Assembly: GCF_000695625.1 (NCBI RefSeq)
Contig: NZ_JMQI01000082.1
Coordinates: 51,676 to 115,675 of the forward strand
Source of the DNA: Amycolatopsis rifamycinica
GTDB lineage: Bacteria > Actinomycetota > Actinomycetes > Mycobacteriales > Pseudonocardiaceae
DNA length: 64,000 nucleotides
Direction of reading: 5' to 3'
A model generated the notes under the pieces. That model saw only the letters and a list, made by a program, of their open reading frames with translations, was not told where the DNA came from and searched no databases. Positions within the stretch are counted from its first letter, which is position 1. Each line of letters starts with the position of its first letter. A program made the translations under genes and the position numbers. Below are positions 24,070 to 34,201 of the stretch, in pieces.

Positions 24070-25527
24070 GTGAGCACCTCAACCGAGGTCCAGCAGGACA
24101 CGAGGTTCTTCGGGCACCCACGAGGACTGGCGAACCTCTTCGGCGTCGAGATGTGGGAGCGGTTCTCCTACTACGGGATGCTGGGCATCCTGCCGATCTA
24201 CCTGTACTACCGGGTCGAGCAGGGTGGTCTGGGCCTCGCCCAGGAGTCGGCGCTCGGCATCGTCGGCGCGTACGGCGGCCTGGTGTACCTCTCGGCCGTC
24301 ATCGGCGCCTGGGTGGCCGACCGCCTCCTCGGCTCCGAACGGACGCTGTTCTACAGCGCCGTGCTGATCATGATCGGCCACATCAGCCTGGCGCTGCTGC
24401 CGGGCCTGGCCGGTATCGGCGTCGGCCTCGTGTGCGTCGCGGTCGGCAGCGGCGGGCTGAAGTCCAACGCGACGGCGATCGTCGGCACGCTCTACGCCGA
24501 AGGCGACGAACGGCGCGACGCGGGCTTCACGATCTTCTACATGGGCGTCAACCTCGGCGGCTTCGTCGGCCCGCTGCTGACCGGGCTGGCGCAGACCCAG
24601 GTCGGCTTCCACCTCGGCTTCGGCCTCGCCGCGATCGGCATGGCGCTGGGCCTGACCCAGTACGCGTTCGGCCGCAAGAACCTCGGCGACAAGGCCAAGG
24701 AGGTGCCGAACCCGCTGCCGGCGTCCCGGCGCGCGCTGGCGATCGGCGCCGCCGTCGTCCTGGTGGCCGCGATCGTGGTGCTGGTCCTCACCGGCGTCGT
24801 CCACCCGGGCAACCTCGCCGACGTCGTCGTGTGGGTGGTCGGCATCATCTCGGTGGTCTACTTCCTGGTCATCCTGACCAGCGGGAAGATCACCGCCGTC
24901 GAACGCAGCCGGGTGCTGTCCTTCATCCCGATGTTCATCGCCAGCGCGGTGTTCTTCTCGCTGTACCAGCAGCAGTTCACGGTCGTCGCGGCCTACACCG
25001 ACCAGCGGCTGAACCGGAGCCTGTTCGGCTGGGAGATGCCGGTGTCCTGGGTCAACTCGATCAACCCGGTGTTCATCATCGTCTTCGCCCCGGTGCTGGC
25101 GGCGCTGTGGACGAAGCTCGGCGAGCGCCAGCCGTCGACGCCGGTGAAGTTCGTCCTCGGCACGGTGCTGATGGGCGCGGCGTTCCTGCTGTTCCTGCCG
25201 ATGGTGGGCAGCGGCAAGAACGCGAGCCCGATGCTCGCGATGGTCGGCATCCTGTTCGTCTTCACGATCGCCGAGCTGTGCCTCTCGCCGGTCGGGCTCT
25301 CGCTGTCGACGAAGCTCGCCCCGGAGGCGTTCCGGACGCAGATGGTGGCGCTGAACTTCCTGTCGATCTCGTTCGGCACCGCGATGTCCGGCAAGCTCGC
25401 CGAGTACTACTCCGTCGACGACGAGGCGCCGTACTTCAGCACGGTCGGCCTGGTCGCCATCGGCGTCGGCGTGCTGCTGTTCCTGGGAACGCCCTTCATC
25501 CGCAAGCTGATGAAGGGCGTCCATTAG
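24070..25527 (+). CDS. Proton-dependent oligopeptide transporter (POT/PTR family)
   Basis: 485 aa, 14 predicted membrane helices. The helix-1 signature ExxER is present as EMWERFSYYG, with the conserved GGLKSN and FTIFYMGVNLGG segments of helices 4-5. It imports di- and tripeptides with protons (DtpT-like). The GTG at 24070 follows AAAGGAAG and removes 38 residues of spurious upstream frame. The gene converges with the VIT1-like gene with a three-base overlap of stop codons. Any peptide preference is unknown. Confidence 0.9.
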   Translation: MSTSTEVQQDTRFFGHPRGLANLFGVEMWERFSYYGMLGILPIYLYYRVEQGGLGLAQESALGIVGAYGGLVYLSAVIGAWVADRLLGSERTLFYSAVLIMIGHISLALLPGLAGIGVGLVCVAVGSGGLKSNATAIVGTLYAEGDERRDAGFTIFYMGVNLGGFVGPLLTGLAQTQVGFHLGFGLAAIGMALGLTQYAFGRKNLGDKAKEVPNPLPASRRALAIGAAVVLVAAIVVLVLTGVVHPGNLADVVVWVVGIISVVYFLVILTSGKITAVERSRVLSFIPMFIASAVFFSLYQQQFTVVAAYTDQRLNRSLFGWEMPVSWVNSINPVFIIVFAPVLAALWTKLGERQPSTPVKFVLGTVLMGAAFLLFLPMVGSGKNASPMLAMVGILFVFTIAELCLSPVGLSLSTKLAPEAFRTQMVALNFLSISFGTAMSGKLAEYYSVDDEAPYFSTVGLVAIGVGVLLFLGTPFIRKLMKGVH

Positions 25528-26252
25528 CCCACTGTGACGCCGAAGATGACCCCGACGAAGTAAGTCACCACCATCGTGAGGGCGCCGACGCCGACGTTGC
25601 GGACGATCGCGCGCCCCACGTTCGCGTCGCCGAGCCTCGCGCTGATCCACCCGGTCAGCGTGAGGCCGACGACGACCGCGGCCGCGCACGCCCACACCCG
25701 CAGGGAGACGCCGGCCCAGGCGATGGACAGGATCGGCAGCAGCGCGCCGACCGAGAACGCGACGAGCGACGCCCACGCGGCCTGCCACGGGCTGGTGAGG
25801 TTGTCCGGGTCGATGCCGAGTTCGGCCTCGGCGTGCGCCTGCAGGGCGTCCTTTTCGGTCAGTTCGCGGGCGACCTGGCTCGCCAGCTCCGGCGAGAGCC
25901 CCTTGCCTTCGTAGATCCCGGCGAGCTCGCGCTCCTCGGCCTCCGGCATCGTCTTGAGTTCCTGCTTTTCGAGCCGGAGCAGGGCCTGTTCGGTGTCGCG
26001 CTGGGTGCTCACGGAGACGTATTCCCCGCCGGCCATGGAAAAGGCACCGGCGACGAGCCCGGCGATTCCGGCGGTCAGGATCGTGGTGCTTTCCGTGGTC
26101 GCCCCGGCCACGCCGACGACGATGCCGGCGACGGACACGATGCCGTCGTTCGCCCCGAGAACACCGGCCCGCAGCCAGTTCAGCTTCCCGCCCACGCCCT
26201 GGTGCGGTTCGTGCGCGTGCTCAACGGCGTCACCGTCGATTGTTTCGGTCAC
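25524..26252 (-). CDS. VIT1/CCC1-family iron/manganese transporter
   Basis: 242 aa. The N-terminus GGKLNWLRAGVLGANDGIVSVAGIVVGV is the first helix region of VIT1 proteins. It is followed by a helix with AGAFSMAGGEYVSVSTQRD, a long charged metal-binding hairpin domain (about 85-145, many Glu) and three C-terminal helices. Plant and yeast members load iron or manganese into the vacuole; bacterial members are thought to export or sequester Fe2+/Mn2+. A DtxR-type box may lie upstream. Confidence 0.87.
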   Translation of the reverse strand: MTETIDGDAVEHAHEPHQGVGGKLNWLRAGVLGANDGIVSVAGIVVGVAGATTESTTILTAGIAGLVAGAFSMAGGEYVSVSTQRDTEQALLRLEKQELKTMPEAEERELAGIYEGKGLSPELASQVARELTEKDALQAHAEAELGIDPDNLTSPWQAAWASLVAFSVGALLPILSIAWAGVSLRVWACAAAVVVGLTLTGWISARLGDANVGRAIVRNVGVGALTMVVTYFVGVIFGVTVG

Positions 26253-26317
26253 CAGAACAGTGAAACACGAACGCGGAATGGTGGCGAGACCGGCGCTTTT
26301 TCTCAGGTCGGCCTAAT

Positions 26318-26336
26318 TAACCGGTGCCTTACCTAA
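26318..26336 (-). promoter_or_regulatory. Weak DtxR/IdeR-like box upstream of VIT1-like gene
   Basis: Minus strand TTAGGTAAGGCACCGGTTA matches roughly 12 of 19 positions of the IdeR consensus; the left half is good and the right half poor. The A+T-rich spot in otherwise GC-rich DNA, together with an iron-transporter gene, makes it worth noting. Confidence 0.25.
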
Positions 26337-26381
26337 GTCGTCCTGTGTGGACTCTCAGCCGTCGTGGGCCATGATGGCGGC

Positions 26382-26726
26382 ATGGAAGAGCAGGTGTGGC
26401 AGCCGCTGGCCAAGGTGGAGGGCCTGCCGCTGCAGGGCGGCGAGGGCCGGTTCCGGCTGCTGGAGACCGCGGAGAGCGGCCTGGCGTACTTGATCCACTA
26501 CCCGGCCGGAGTGGCCTCGCCCCCGCACGCACACGACCACGACTCGATCGCCTACGTCCTGTCGGGCCGCCTGCGCGGAGCGGTCGACGGCGTGGAAACC
26601 GTCCTGGAGCCGGGCGACTCGGTCCTGCACCCGCGCGGGGTGACCCACCACGTGGAGGCCCTGACGGACTCGATGTGGGTCGAGTTCAAGTCCCCGCTCC
26701 CGACCCGCCCACCCCTCGCGTCATAG
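26382..26726 (+). CDS. Single-domain cupin protein
   Basis: 114-aa cupin. Motif 1 is PPHAHDHDSIAYVLSGRLRG (metal-binding His and Glu-like positions) and motif 2 is LEPGDSVLHPRGVTHHVE. It is probably a metal-binding small beta-barrel; function cannot be told from the fold. The ATG at 26382 is preferred to a GTG six codons upstream. It is a single-gene unit. Confidence 0.8.
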   Translation: MEEQVWQPLAKVEGLPLQGGEGRFRLLETAESGLAYLIHYPAGVASPPHAHDHDSIAYVLSGRLRGAVDGVETVLEPGDSVLHPRGVTHHVEALTDSMWVEFKSPLPTRPPLAS

Positions 26727-26771
26727 CGGATTCACGGCGGCAACGCAAACGGCCATCCACAGGTTCGCGAG

Positions 26772-26780
26772 TTGTCCACA
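26772..26780 (+). promoter_or_regulatory. Solitary DnaA box
   Basis: TTGTCCACA matches the high-affinity actinobacterial DnaA box exactly. It is intergenic, between the cupin gene and the AT-hook gene. A second partial site (ATCCACAGG) lies about 18 bases before it. Confidence 0.5.
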
Positions 26781-26886
26781 GATCGCCGAGCGGCCGATTT
26801 CTGCAGGTGGGGGCCGGTAGACTGGACCAGGGGACGCCCCCCAGGGATTAGGGCGGGGGCTGCTTGCCGGCCGGTCGGACAGGCGA

Positions 26887-26923
26887 AAACGCCCGGTCCC
26901 GCTGAGCGCGGAGCCGGGCGTTT
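26887..26923. terminator. Terminator hairpin
   Basis: AAACGCCCGG pairs with CCGGGCGTTT around a G/C-rich inner loop. On the minus strand it is followed by TTTTCG, so it terminates the AT-hook gene; on the plus strand it could end a short transcript from the cupin side. Confidence 0.75.
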
Positions 26924-26937
26924 CCTGGAGTGAAGCC

Positions 26938-27420
26938 TCAGGCGTCCAGCTCGGCGAGGGCCTGCTTGGCCTTCTCGAGCTCGGCCTCCAGCGCGGCGAC
27001 CTTCGCGGCCTGCGCCTCGCGGGCCTGGTTGATCACCTCGTCGATCGGGCCGGACAGGTCACTGTGCAGCTCCTTCGCCGCGCGCGACACCGCCGCGGCG
27101 GGGATCTCGAGGCCCTTCGCGACCCACTTCGATCCGTTCTTCAGCTCGGCCTGCCACTCGCCGTCGGCGGTGCCGGTGACCGTCAGGATCAGCTCGACCG
27201 TGCGGGTCTTCTTCGCCGTCGACGCCGTCGCCGCGCCCTTCGGGCGGCCGCGCTTCGGCTTGGGGGCCTCTTCCTCGGCGGCCGGCTCGGCCGGCTCCTC
27301 CGAAGGCGAGGCCGGGGACGCGGACTCGGTGACGGCCGCCTCGTCGGTGGCAACGGCAACAGCCGGAGCGGGGGCTTCGGTAGCCGTTTCCTCGTCGTGC
27401 GTCAGGACATCCACGGTCAT
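26938..27420 (-). CDS. AT-hook-containing nucleoid-type protein, unknown
   Basis: 160 aa. The N-terminal 50 residues are acidic and Ala/Pro/Glu-rich (disordered). A basic KPKRGRPKG motif, which is an AT-hook, follows at about residues 52-60. Then comes a small beta domain (VELILTVTG...WQAELKNGSKWVAKG) and a C-terminal coiled-coil (EAQAAKVAALEAELEKAKQALAELD). This is consistent with a chromosome-associated or regulatory protein of the actinobacterial DUF6319 kind, though the family name is from memory. ATG at 27420 with AAGGAG upstream. Confidence 0.7.
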   Translation of the reverse strand: MTVDVLTHDEETATEAPAPAVAVATDEAAVTESASPASPSEEPAEPAAEEEAPKPKRGRPKGAATASTAKKTRTVELILTVTGTADGEWQAELKNGSKWVAKGLEIPAAAVSRAAKELHSDLSGPIDEVINQAREAQAAKVAALEAELEKAKQALAELDA

Positions 27421-27510
27421 CGTCGTGTCGTCTCCTTGCCCGGGAAGTGGGTGTGGTTCGCGGCACAGCGTAGAACATGCGTTCGAGTCGTGCCACACGG
27501 GGTGTCATGA

Positions 27511-27545
27511 CAGAGCCCTCCCGGCGCGAAGCCGGAAGGGCTCTG
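27511..27545 (-). terminator. Terminator hairpin of acs
   Basis: Arms CAGAGCCCTCCCGGC and GCCGGAAGGGCTCTG pair with one wobble around the loop GCGAA, 17 bases beyond the acs stop. Confidence 0.8.
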
Positions 27546-27561
27546 ACGCGAGAACGCTAGC

Positions 27562-29544
<1,983 letters not shown>

Positions 29545-29644
29545 GGTTGCAAGGCCTCCTGTAGTGCGCCGACATGACGGCTAGCGGCACGCTAGCGACG
29601 TTAGTCCGCCTTGTAAAAGGTTGCACCCACGTTGCCCTGCCGTT

Positions 29645-30247
29645 TCAGCGAGCCAGGCGAGCCGCCGTGACTAAGCGTTCGTTCAGCCGCGCCTTCGCGG
29701 CCGGCCACTCCGGCGCCAGCATCGAGTAGAGGACGGTGTCGCGCGACGAGCCGTCCGGCCGGATCCGGTGCGCCCGCAACACGCCCTCGCGAAGCGCGCC
29801 AAGCCGTTCGATGGCGCGTTGCGAGCGGAGGTTGCGGATGTCGGTCTCCCACGCCACCCGTTGCGCGCCAAGGGTTTCGAACGCGTGGGTCAGCAGGAGC
29901 AGCTTCGACTCGGTGTTGAGCCCGGTGCGCTGCCACTCCGCGCCGATCCACGTGTGCCCGATCGACAGGATCCGGTGCTTCTCGACGACCTGGTAGTACG
30001 ACGTCGTCCCGGCGACGCGGCCGGAGGCGACGTCGATCTGCGCGAAGGGCCGCCGGTCGGGGTCGGCGAGCGCCTGCTCGACCATCCGCTCGGCTCCGGG
30101 AAGATCCCCCGGCTGCCGGATGCTCAGCCACGCCCAGATGCCCGGGTCGGTGCCGGCCTCGAACAGGCCCTTGGCGTGCTCGGCCGTCAGTGGCTCCAGG
30201 CGGACGTGCCGTCCGGCCAGGGTGGGTTGCGTGTTCCAGTCGCTCAC
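29645..30247 (-). CDS. GNAT acetyltransferase, RimJ/RimL type
   Basis: 200 aa. Begins VSDWNTQPTLAGRHVRLEPL, the standard start of RimJ/RimL-like proteins. The acetyl-CoA site lies in WIGAEWQRTGLNTESKLLLLTHAF, followed by VAWETDIRNLRSQRAIERLG. The target may be an amino group on a protein, peptide or antibiotic. The GTG at 30247 fits the family start. It is divergent from the phosphoribosyltransferase gene. Confidence 0.83.
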   Translation of the reverse strand: MSDWNTQPTLAGRHVRLEPLTAEHAKGLFEAGTDPGIWAWLSIRQPGDLPGAERMVEQALADPDRRPFAQIDVASGRVAGTTSYYQVVEKHRILSIGHTWIGAEWQRTGLNTESKLLLLTHAFETLGAQRVAWETDIRNLRSQRAIERLGALREGVLRAHRIRPDGSSRDTVLYSMLAPEWPAAKARLNERLVTAARLAR

Positions 30248-30360
30248 ATGATCACCGTAAGGGTGGTAATGGCCGTCTTTGATAGCCAATTTCCAAGCAT
30301 TTCCGCAGTCCACTTCGGCGTTGCCTATGCTCGGCGGACCACGACGGAAGGGTGGGCTCG

Positions 30361-30858
30361 ATGGCCGAAGAGCGGGAAGAGCTGAGCTGGGAGCTGTTCG
30401 GCACGGCGAGCCGTGAACTGGCTCACACCATCGCCGAAGACGGCTTCGCGCCGGACCTGATCCTGTCCATCGCCCGCGGCGGCCTCTTCGTCGCCGGCGC
30501 GCTCGGCTACGCGCTCGACGTGAAGAACCTGCACGTGATGAACGTCGAGTTCTACACCGGTGTCGACCAGCGCCTCGACCTGCCGGTGATGCTGCCGCCG
30601 GTGCCCAACGTCGTCGACCTGACGAGCAAGAAGGTGCTGATCGCCGACGACGTCGCCGACACCGGCGCCACCCTCAAGCTGGTCCGCGACTTCTGCGTCG
30701 AGCACGTCGCCGAAGTGCGATCGGCGGTCGTCTACGAGAAGCCGCACTCGACGGTGAAGTGCGAGTACGTCTGGCGGCACACCGACAAGTGGATCAACTT
30801 CCCGTGGTCGGTCCTGCCGCCCGTGGTCCAGCGCACGGGGCAGGTGCTCGATGCCTGA
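30361..30858 (+). CDS. Phosphoribosyltransferase (type I fold)
   Basis: 165 aa. The PRPP-binding motif VLIADDVADTGATLKL is near residues 97-112, and an SIARGGLFVAG loop near the start forms the pyrophosphate loop. It resembles xanthine-guanine-type and ComF-like PRTases, but the hood region is too short to name a base. The gene overlaps the pseudo-Fic gene by eight bases. ATG at 30361 is used; a GTG at 30352 is possible. Confidence 0.85.
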   Translation: MAEEREELSWELFGTASRELAHTIAEDGFAPDLILSIARGGLFVAGALGYALDVKNLHVMNVEFYTGVDQRLDLPVMLPPVPNVVDLTSKKVLIADDVADTGATLKLVRDFCVEHVAEVRSAVVYEKPHSTVKCEYVWRHTDKWINFPWSVLPPVVQRTGQVLDA

Positions 30859-31573
30859 TCCCCTCAAGCCCCTCCTCGAGCTCGAAGGCGTCGCGGCGGC
30901 GGCGAAGTCCGCTCAGGACGCCGTGTTCGCGGTCCACCGCCTCCCGGCGAACCTCCGCGGCGGCGCGGCGACGGCGGCGGAAGCCTCGGTGCGGGCCGCC
31001 CGCGCGTCCGCCGGCATCGAAGGCGCCAACCCCGAGCTGCCCGCCGACGGCGCGGTCGGCGACCCCGTCCTCGCCGGCGCACTGCGCGTCGCCGAGACGT
31101 TGGAATCGCTGCTGCCGACGTGGCGCCGCGCGCCGCTGCAGGCGTTGGCCCGGCTGCACGTCCTGGCCGCGGCGGACCTCGTCGACGACCTGGACGCGTT
31201 GGGGCGCCCGCGATCCGGTGGCGGCCGGCTCGAACTGCTCGCCCAGCTGGTGACCGGCGCGACGTCGGTGCCGGGCCCGGTCCTGACGGCGGTCGTGCAC
31301 GGCGAACTCCTGGCCCTCAAGCCGTTCGGCAGCGCGGACGGTGTCGTCGCCCGCGCGGCCGCCCGGCTGACGATGGTCGCGACGGGCTTGGACCCGAAGT
31401 CGTTGAGCGTGCCCGAAGTGGCGTTCTTCCGCCGGGTGCCGCGATACCTCGAAACGGCCGAAGGGTTCGCGGGCGGAACGCCCGAGGGCGTCCGCGCGTG
31501 GCTGCTCTTCTGCTGCGAAGCGTTCGAAGCGGGCGCGCGCGAAGCGAAGAGCATTTCGGACGCCGCGTCTTAA
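30851..31573 (+). CDS. Degenerate Fic-fold protein (Rv3662c-like)
   Basis: 240 aa, mostly helical, similar to the mycobacterial protein Rv3662c. Residues 53-58 (SAGIEG) fit the Fic auto-inhibitory motif (S/T)xxxE(G/N). Residues 157-168 (KPFGSADGVVAR) line up with the Fic catalytic loop HPFx(D/E)GNGRxxR, but the catalytic His is Lys157, and the Asp/Glu, Asn and first Arg are also replaced; only Pro, Phe, one Gly and the last Arg remain. AMPylation by the classical mechanism is therefore unlikely. It is translationally coupled to the phosphoribosyltransferase gene. The Fic relationship is my inference from motif spacing. Confidence 0.7.
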   Translation: MPDPLKPLLELEGVAAAAKSAQDAVFAVHRLPANLRGGAATAAEASVRAARASAGIEGANPELPADGAVGDPVLAGALRVAETLESLLPTWRRAPLQALARLHVLAAADLVDDLDALGRPRSGGGRLELLAQLVTGATSVPGPVLTAVVHGELLALKPFGSADGVVARAAARLTMVATGLDPKSLSVPEVAFFRRVPRYLETAEGFAGGTPEGVRAWLLFCCEAFEAGAREAKSISDAAS

Positions 31574-31893
31574 GCCAGCACGGCGTCCAGCAGGCCGGGG
31601 AACCGCGCCTGGAGGTCGTCGCGCCGCAGCACGATCCACCGGCGGCGGCCTTCGACGGTTGTCGTCGTCAACCCCGCCTCCCGCAGCACCCGCCAGTGGT
31701 GTGACAGCGTCGCCGCGGTGATGTCGAGGTCGTACTCCTCGAGGGCGCAGCTGCGCGGCTCGGTCTCCTGCGCCAGTTCGCGGACGATCTCCAGGCGCAC
31801 GGGATCGGCGAGCGCCTGCAGCACCGTGACGATCTCGATCGCCTCGCGCGCGGGCTGGGGCAGCGTCCTGGTCAACGAATCTCCTTCGACCAT
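31570..31893 (-). CDS. ArsR-family repressor
   Basis: 107-aa winged-helix regulator: LQALADPVRLEIVRELA, then ATLSHHWRVLREAGLTTTTVEGRRRWIVLR (recognition helix and wing). The metal-binding ELCVCDL of arsenic sensors is absent (SCALEEYDLD has one Cys), so it more likely senses a drug or redox signal. It is divergent from the MFS gene 37 bases away, which it probably represses. ATG at 31893; a TTG at 31878 with AAGGAG upstream is a serious alternative. The converging pseudo-Fic gene overlaps its stop. Confidence 0.83.
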   Translation of the reverse strand: MVEGDSLTRTLPQPAREAIEIVTVLQALADPVRLEIVRELAQETEPRSCALEEYDLDITAATLSHHWRVLREAGLTTTTVEGRRRWIVLRRDDLQARFPGLLDAVLA

Positions 31894-31929
31894 TTGACAA
31901 CGATCGAAGTATAGCTCCACCATGACCCT

Positions 31930-33123
31930 ATGACGATTCGACGATCATCTAATGATCGGCTGGGGGTCCTGCTCGTGCTCGCGGTGGGCACGTTCACCGT
32001 CGGCACCGACGGGTTCGTGCTCAACGGCCTGCTGCCCACCATCGCCGCCGACCTGCACGTGACGGAGTCCGTCGCGGGCCAGCTCACCACGGTCTTCGCC
32101 CTGACGTACGCGATCGCGTCCCCGCTCATCGCCGCGTTCACCGGCGGCTGGGACCGCCGGTGGCTGCTGGCCGGCGGCATGGCCCTGTTCACCGTCGGCA
32201 TGGCCGGGCAGGCGCTCGGCACGTCGTTCGCGGTGGTCGCCGTCGCGCGGTTGCTCGCGGCGATCGGCGCGGCCGCCTTCCAGTCGAACGCCTACGTCCT
32301 CGCCGGCGCGCTCTCGTCCGAAGCACGCCGTGGCCGCGCGCTCGCCACGGTCGCCGCCGGGATGAGCGTGTCGATGGTGCTGGGCGTCCCGATCGGCGTG
32401 CTCGCCGGGACGTGGTTCGGCTGGCGCGCGGTGATGTGGGGGATCGGGGTGGTCGCGGTGGTCGTCGCGGCGCTGATCCCGGTCATCCCCGAGGTCCGGC
32501 TGCCCGCGGCCGGGCTTCGCGCGCGGCTCGAGGTGGTCGGCCGGCGCCCGATCGCCCGGGTCCTGCTCGTGACGATCTTCGGCACGCTCGCCGGCTTCAC
32601 CGTGTTCGTCTACCTGCCGGTGCTCGTCGCGCCGGTCGCGACCGGGGCCGTGCTGTCGTGGGTGCTGGTCGGCTCCGGGCTCGGCCAGGTGATCGGGACG
32701 ACCGTCACCGGCCGCGCCACCGACCGCTTCGGGCCGGCCCGCGTCCTCGCGCTTTCGCTGGCGGGCATCGCGGCGGGGCTCGCCGTCCTGGACCTGGCCG
32801 TGCGGTCACTGCCCGGCGCGCTGCTGCTCGCGCTCTTCTCCGGCGTCTTCAGCGGAATGCTGATGGTGCCGCAGCAACACCGGCTGTTCATGCTCGCGCC
32901 GGACGCGCCGACCGTCGCGCTGGGGCTGAACGGTTCGGCGATCTACGTCGGTGGCGCACTCGGCTCGGCGCTGGGCGGGGTCGTGCTCGCCGCCGCGGGA
33001 CCGGCTTGGGTCGGGCCGGTCGGCGCGCTCGCCGCCGTCGCCGCACTGGGCGTCGCGCTCAGGAGAGCTTCGCCGACCACTTCTCTTCGATCCGCCCGAA
33101 CCGCCACACCGCCAGCGCGATGA
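31930..33123 (+). CDS. MFS transporter, DHA1-type efflux (AraJ/Cmx-like)
   Basis: 397 aa, 12 membrane helices, beginning with the typical LAVGTFTVGTDGFVLNGLLPTIAADL of AraJ/chloramphenicol-exporter-like proteins. It probably exports a drug or sugar. The ArsR gene is divergent, so expression is likely derepressed by its ligand. The last 22 codons run antisense through the 3' end of the nickel/cobalt permease gene, a 65-base convergent overlap that gives a hydrophilic Ser/Arg tail unlike the rest. Confidence 0.83.
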   Translation: MTIRRSSNDRLGVLLVLAVGTFTVGTDGFVLNGLLPTIAADLHVTESVAGQLTTVFALTYAIASPLIAAFTGGWDRRWLLAGGMALFTVGMAGQALGTSFAVVAVARLLAAIGAAAFQSNAYVLAGALSSEARRGRALATVAAGMSVSMVLGVPIGVLAGTWFGWRAVMWGIGVVAVVVAALIPVIPEVRLPAAGLRARLEVVGRRPIARVLLVTIFGTLAGFTVFVYLPVLVAPVATGAVLSWVLVGSGLGQVIGTTVTGRATDRFGPARVLALSLAGIAAGLAVLDLAVRSLPGALLLALFSGVFSGMLMVPQQHRLFMLAPDAPTVALGLNGSAIYVGGALGSALGGVVLAAAGPAWVGPVGALAAVAALGVALRRASPTTSLRSARTATPPAR

Positions 33124-34147
33124 CCCACGTCAGCACGAACAACCCGACGATCCCGAAGCCGACGTAGTCCAGGTCCACCGAGGCGATCGCCGCCAGTGGA
33201 CCGGAGGTGATGTCCAGTTTCTCCGCCAGAATCGACACCAGTTCGATGGTCCCGATGAGCAGGGCCACCGCGACCGACAGCGCGGTCACCGTGATGTTGT
33301 AGAAGATCTTGCGCACCGGCTTCGCGAACGCCCAGCCGTAGGCGAAGTTCATGAAGCAGCCGTCCACGGTGTCGAACAGGGTCATCCCGGCGGCGAACAG
33401 GATCGGCAGCACGAGGATCGCGTACCACGGCAGCGCGAACGTCGCCGCGCCCGCGGCCAGCACGAGCAGCCCGATCTCGGTCGCGGTGTCGAAGCCCAGC
33501 CCGAACAGCAGCCCGACCGGATAGATGTGCCACGGCTTGCGCACGGCCTTCGTCGCGCCGCGCAGCAGCCGGTTGAGCACGCCGCGGTTGTCCAGCTGGT
33601 GTTCGAGCGCGGCTTCGTCGAAGTCGCCGCGGCGCATCTTTTTGAAGACCCGCAGGATCCCGACGAGCACGACGAGGTTCAGGATCGCGATCACGTACAG
33701 GAACACCCCGGACACCGACGTCCCGATCACGCCGGTCGCCTGGTGCAACGCCGAGGAGCCGTCCTCGACCTGCCCGGCCAGCGCGCGGACGCCGAGGGAC
33801 AGCAGCAGGCACAGCGCGAAGACGATCGACGAGTGCCCGAGGGAGAACCAGAAGCCGACCGAAAGCGGCCGCTGGCCGTCGCCCATCAGCTTGCGGGTCG
33901 TGTTGTCGATCGCGGCGATGTGGTCGGCGTCGAACGCGTGCCGCATGCCGAGCGTGAACGCCGTGACGCCCAGCCCGATCCCGAACACGCCGGACGTACC
34001 CAACGCGTAGTGGTGCGGTGCGACGAACGCCGTGAGCACGCCCCAGCCCACGACGTTCAGCAGCAGGATGAATCCGCCCATCCCGCCGATCGACACCCAC
34101 TCGCGACGCGAAAGCCTGCGTCGCGAGTCCTCCGTCTTTCCCACCAT
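33059..34147 (-). CDS. Nickel/cobalt permease (NiCoT/HoxN family)
   Basis: About 362 aa, eight helices. The signature of helix 2 is RHAFDADHIAAIDN (HxxxxDH), with the further motifs LGHSSIVF and LGFDTATEIGLL that define NiCoT transporters. It imports Ni2+ and/or Co2+. The start is ATG at 34147 behind GGGGAGG (GTG at 34153 possible). An inverted repeat sits just upstream of the ribosome site and may bind a metal-responsive repressor. No urease or hydrogenase genes are in the window. Confidence 0.9.
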   Translation of the reverse strand: MVGKTEDSRRRLSRREWVSIGGMGGFILLLNVVGWGVLTAFVAPHHYALGTSGVFGIGLGVTAFTLGMRHAFDADHIAAIDNTTRKLMGDGQRPLSVGFWFSLGHSSIVFALCLLLSLGVRALAGQVEDGSSALHQATGVIGTSVSGVFLYVIAILNLVVLVGILRVFKKMRRGDFDEAALEHQLDNRGVLNRLLRGATKAVRKPWHIYPVGLLFGLGFDTATEIGLLVLAAGAATFALPWYAILVLPILFAAGMTLFDTVDGCFMNFAYGWAFAKPVRKIFYNITVTALSVAVALLIGTIELVSILAEKLDITSGPLAAIASVDLDYVGFGIVGLFVLTWVIALAVWRFGRIEEKWSAKLS

Positions 34148-34161
34148 GCCCACCAGCCTCC

Positions 34162-34177
34162 CCTCTCACCTGAGAGG
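34162..34177. promoter_or_regulatory. Inverted repeat before the nickel/cobalt permease gene
   Basis: CCTCTCACCTGAGAGG: 7-bp arms with a 2-base spacer, 15 bases upstream of the start. Candidate operator for a nickel/cobalt sensor, or a hairpin masking the ribosome site. Confidence 0.35.
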
Positions 34178-34201
34178 TTAGGCAGATGAACAGATGTTGG
34201 T

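Noticed and set aside
26818..26923. Small RNA from TAGACT to the hairpin
   Set aside because: A -10-like hexamer is present but no acceptable -35 element and no further support; the hairpin is explained by the AT-hook gene on the other strand.
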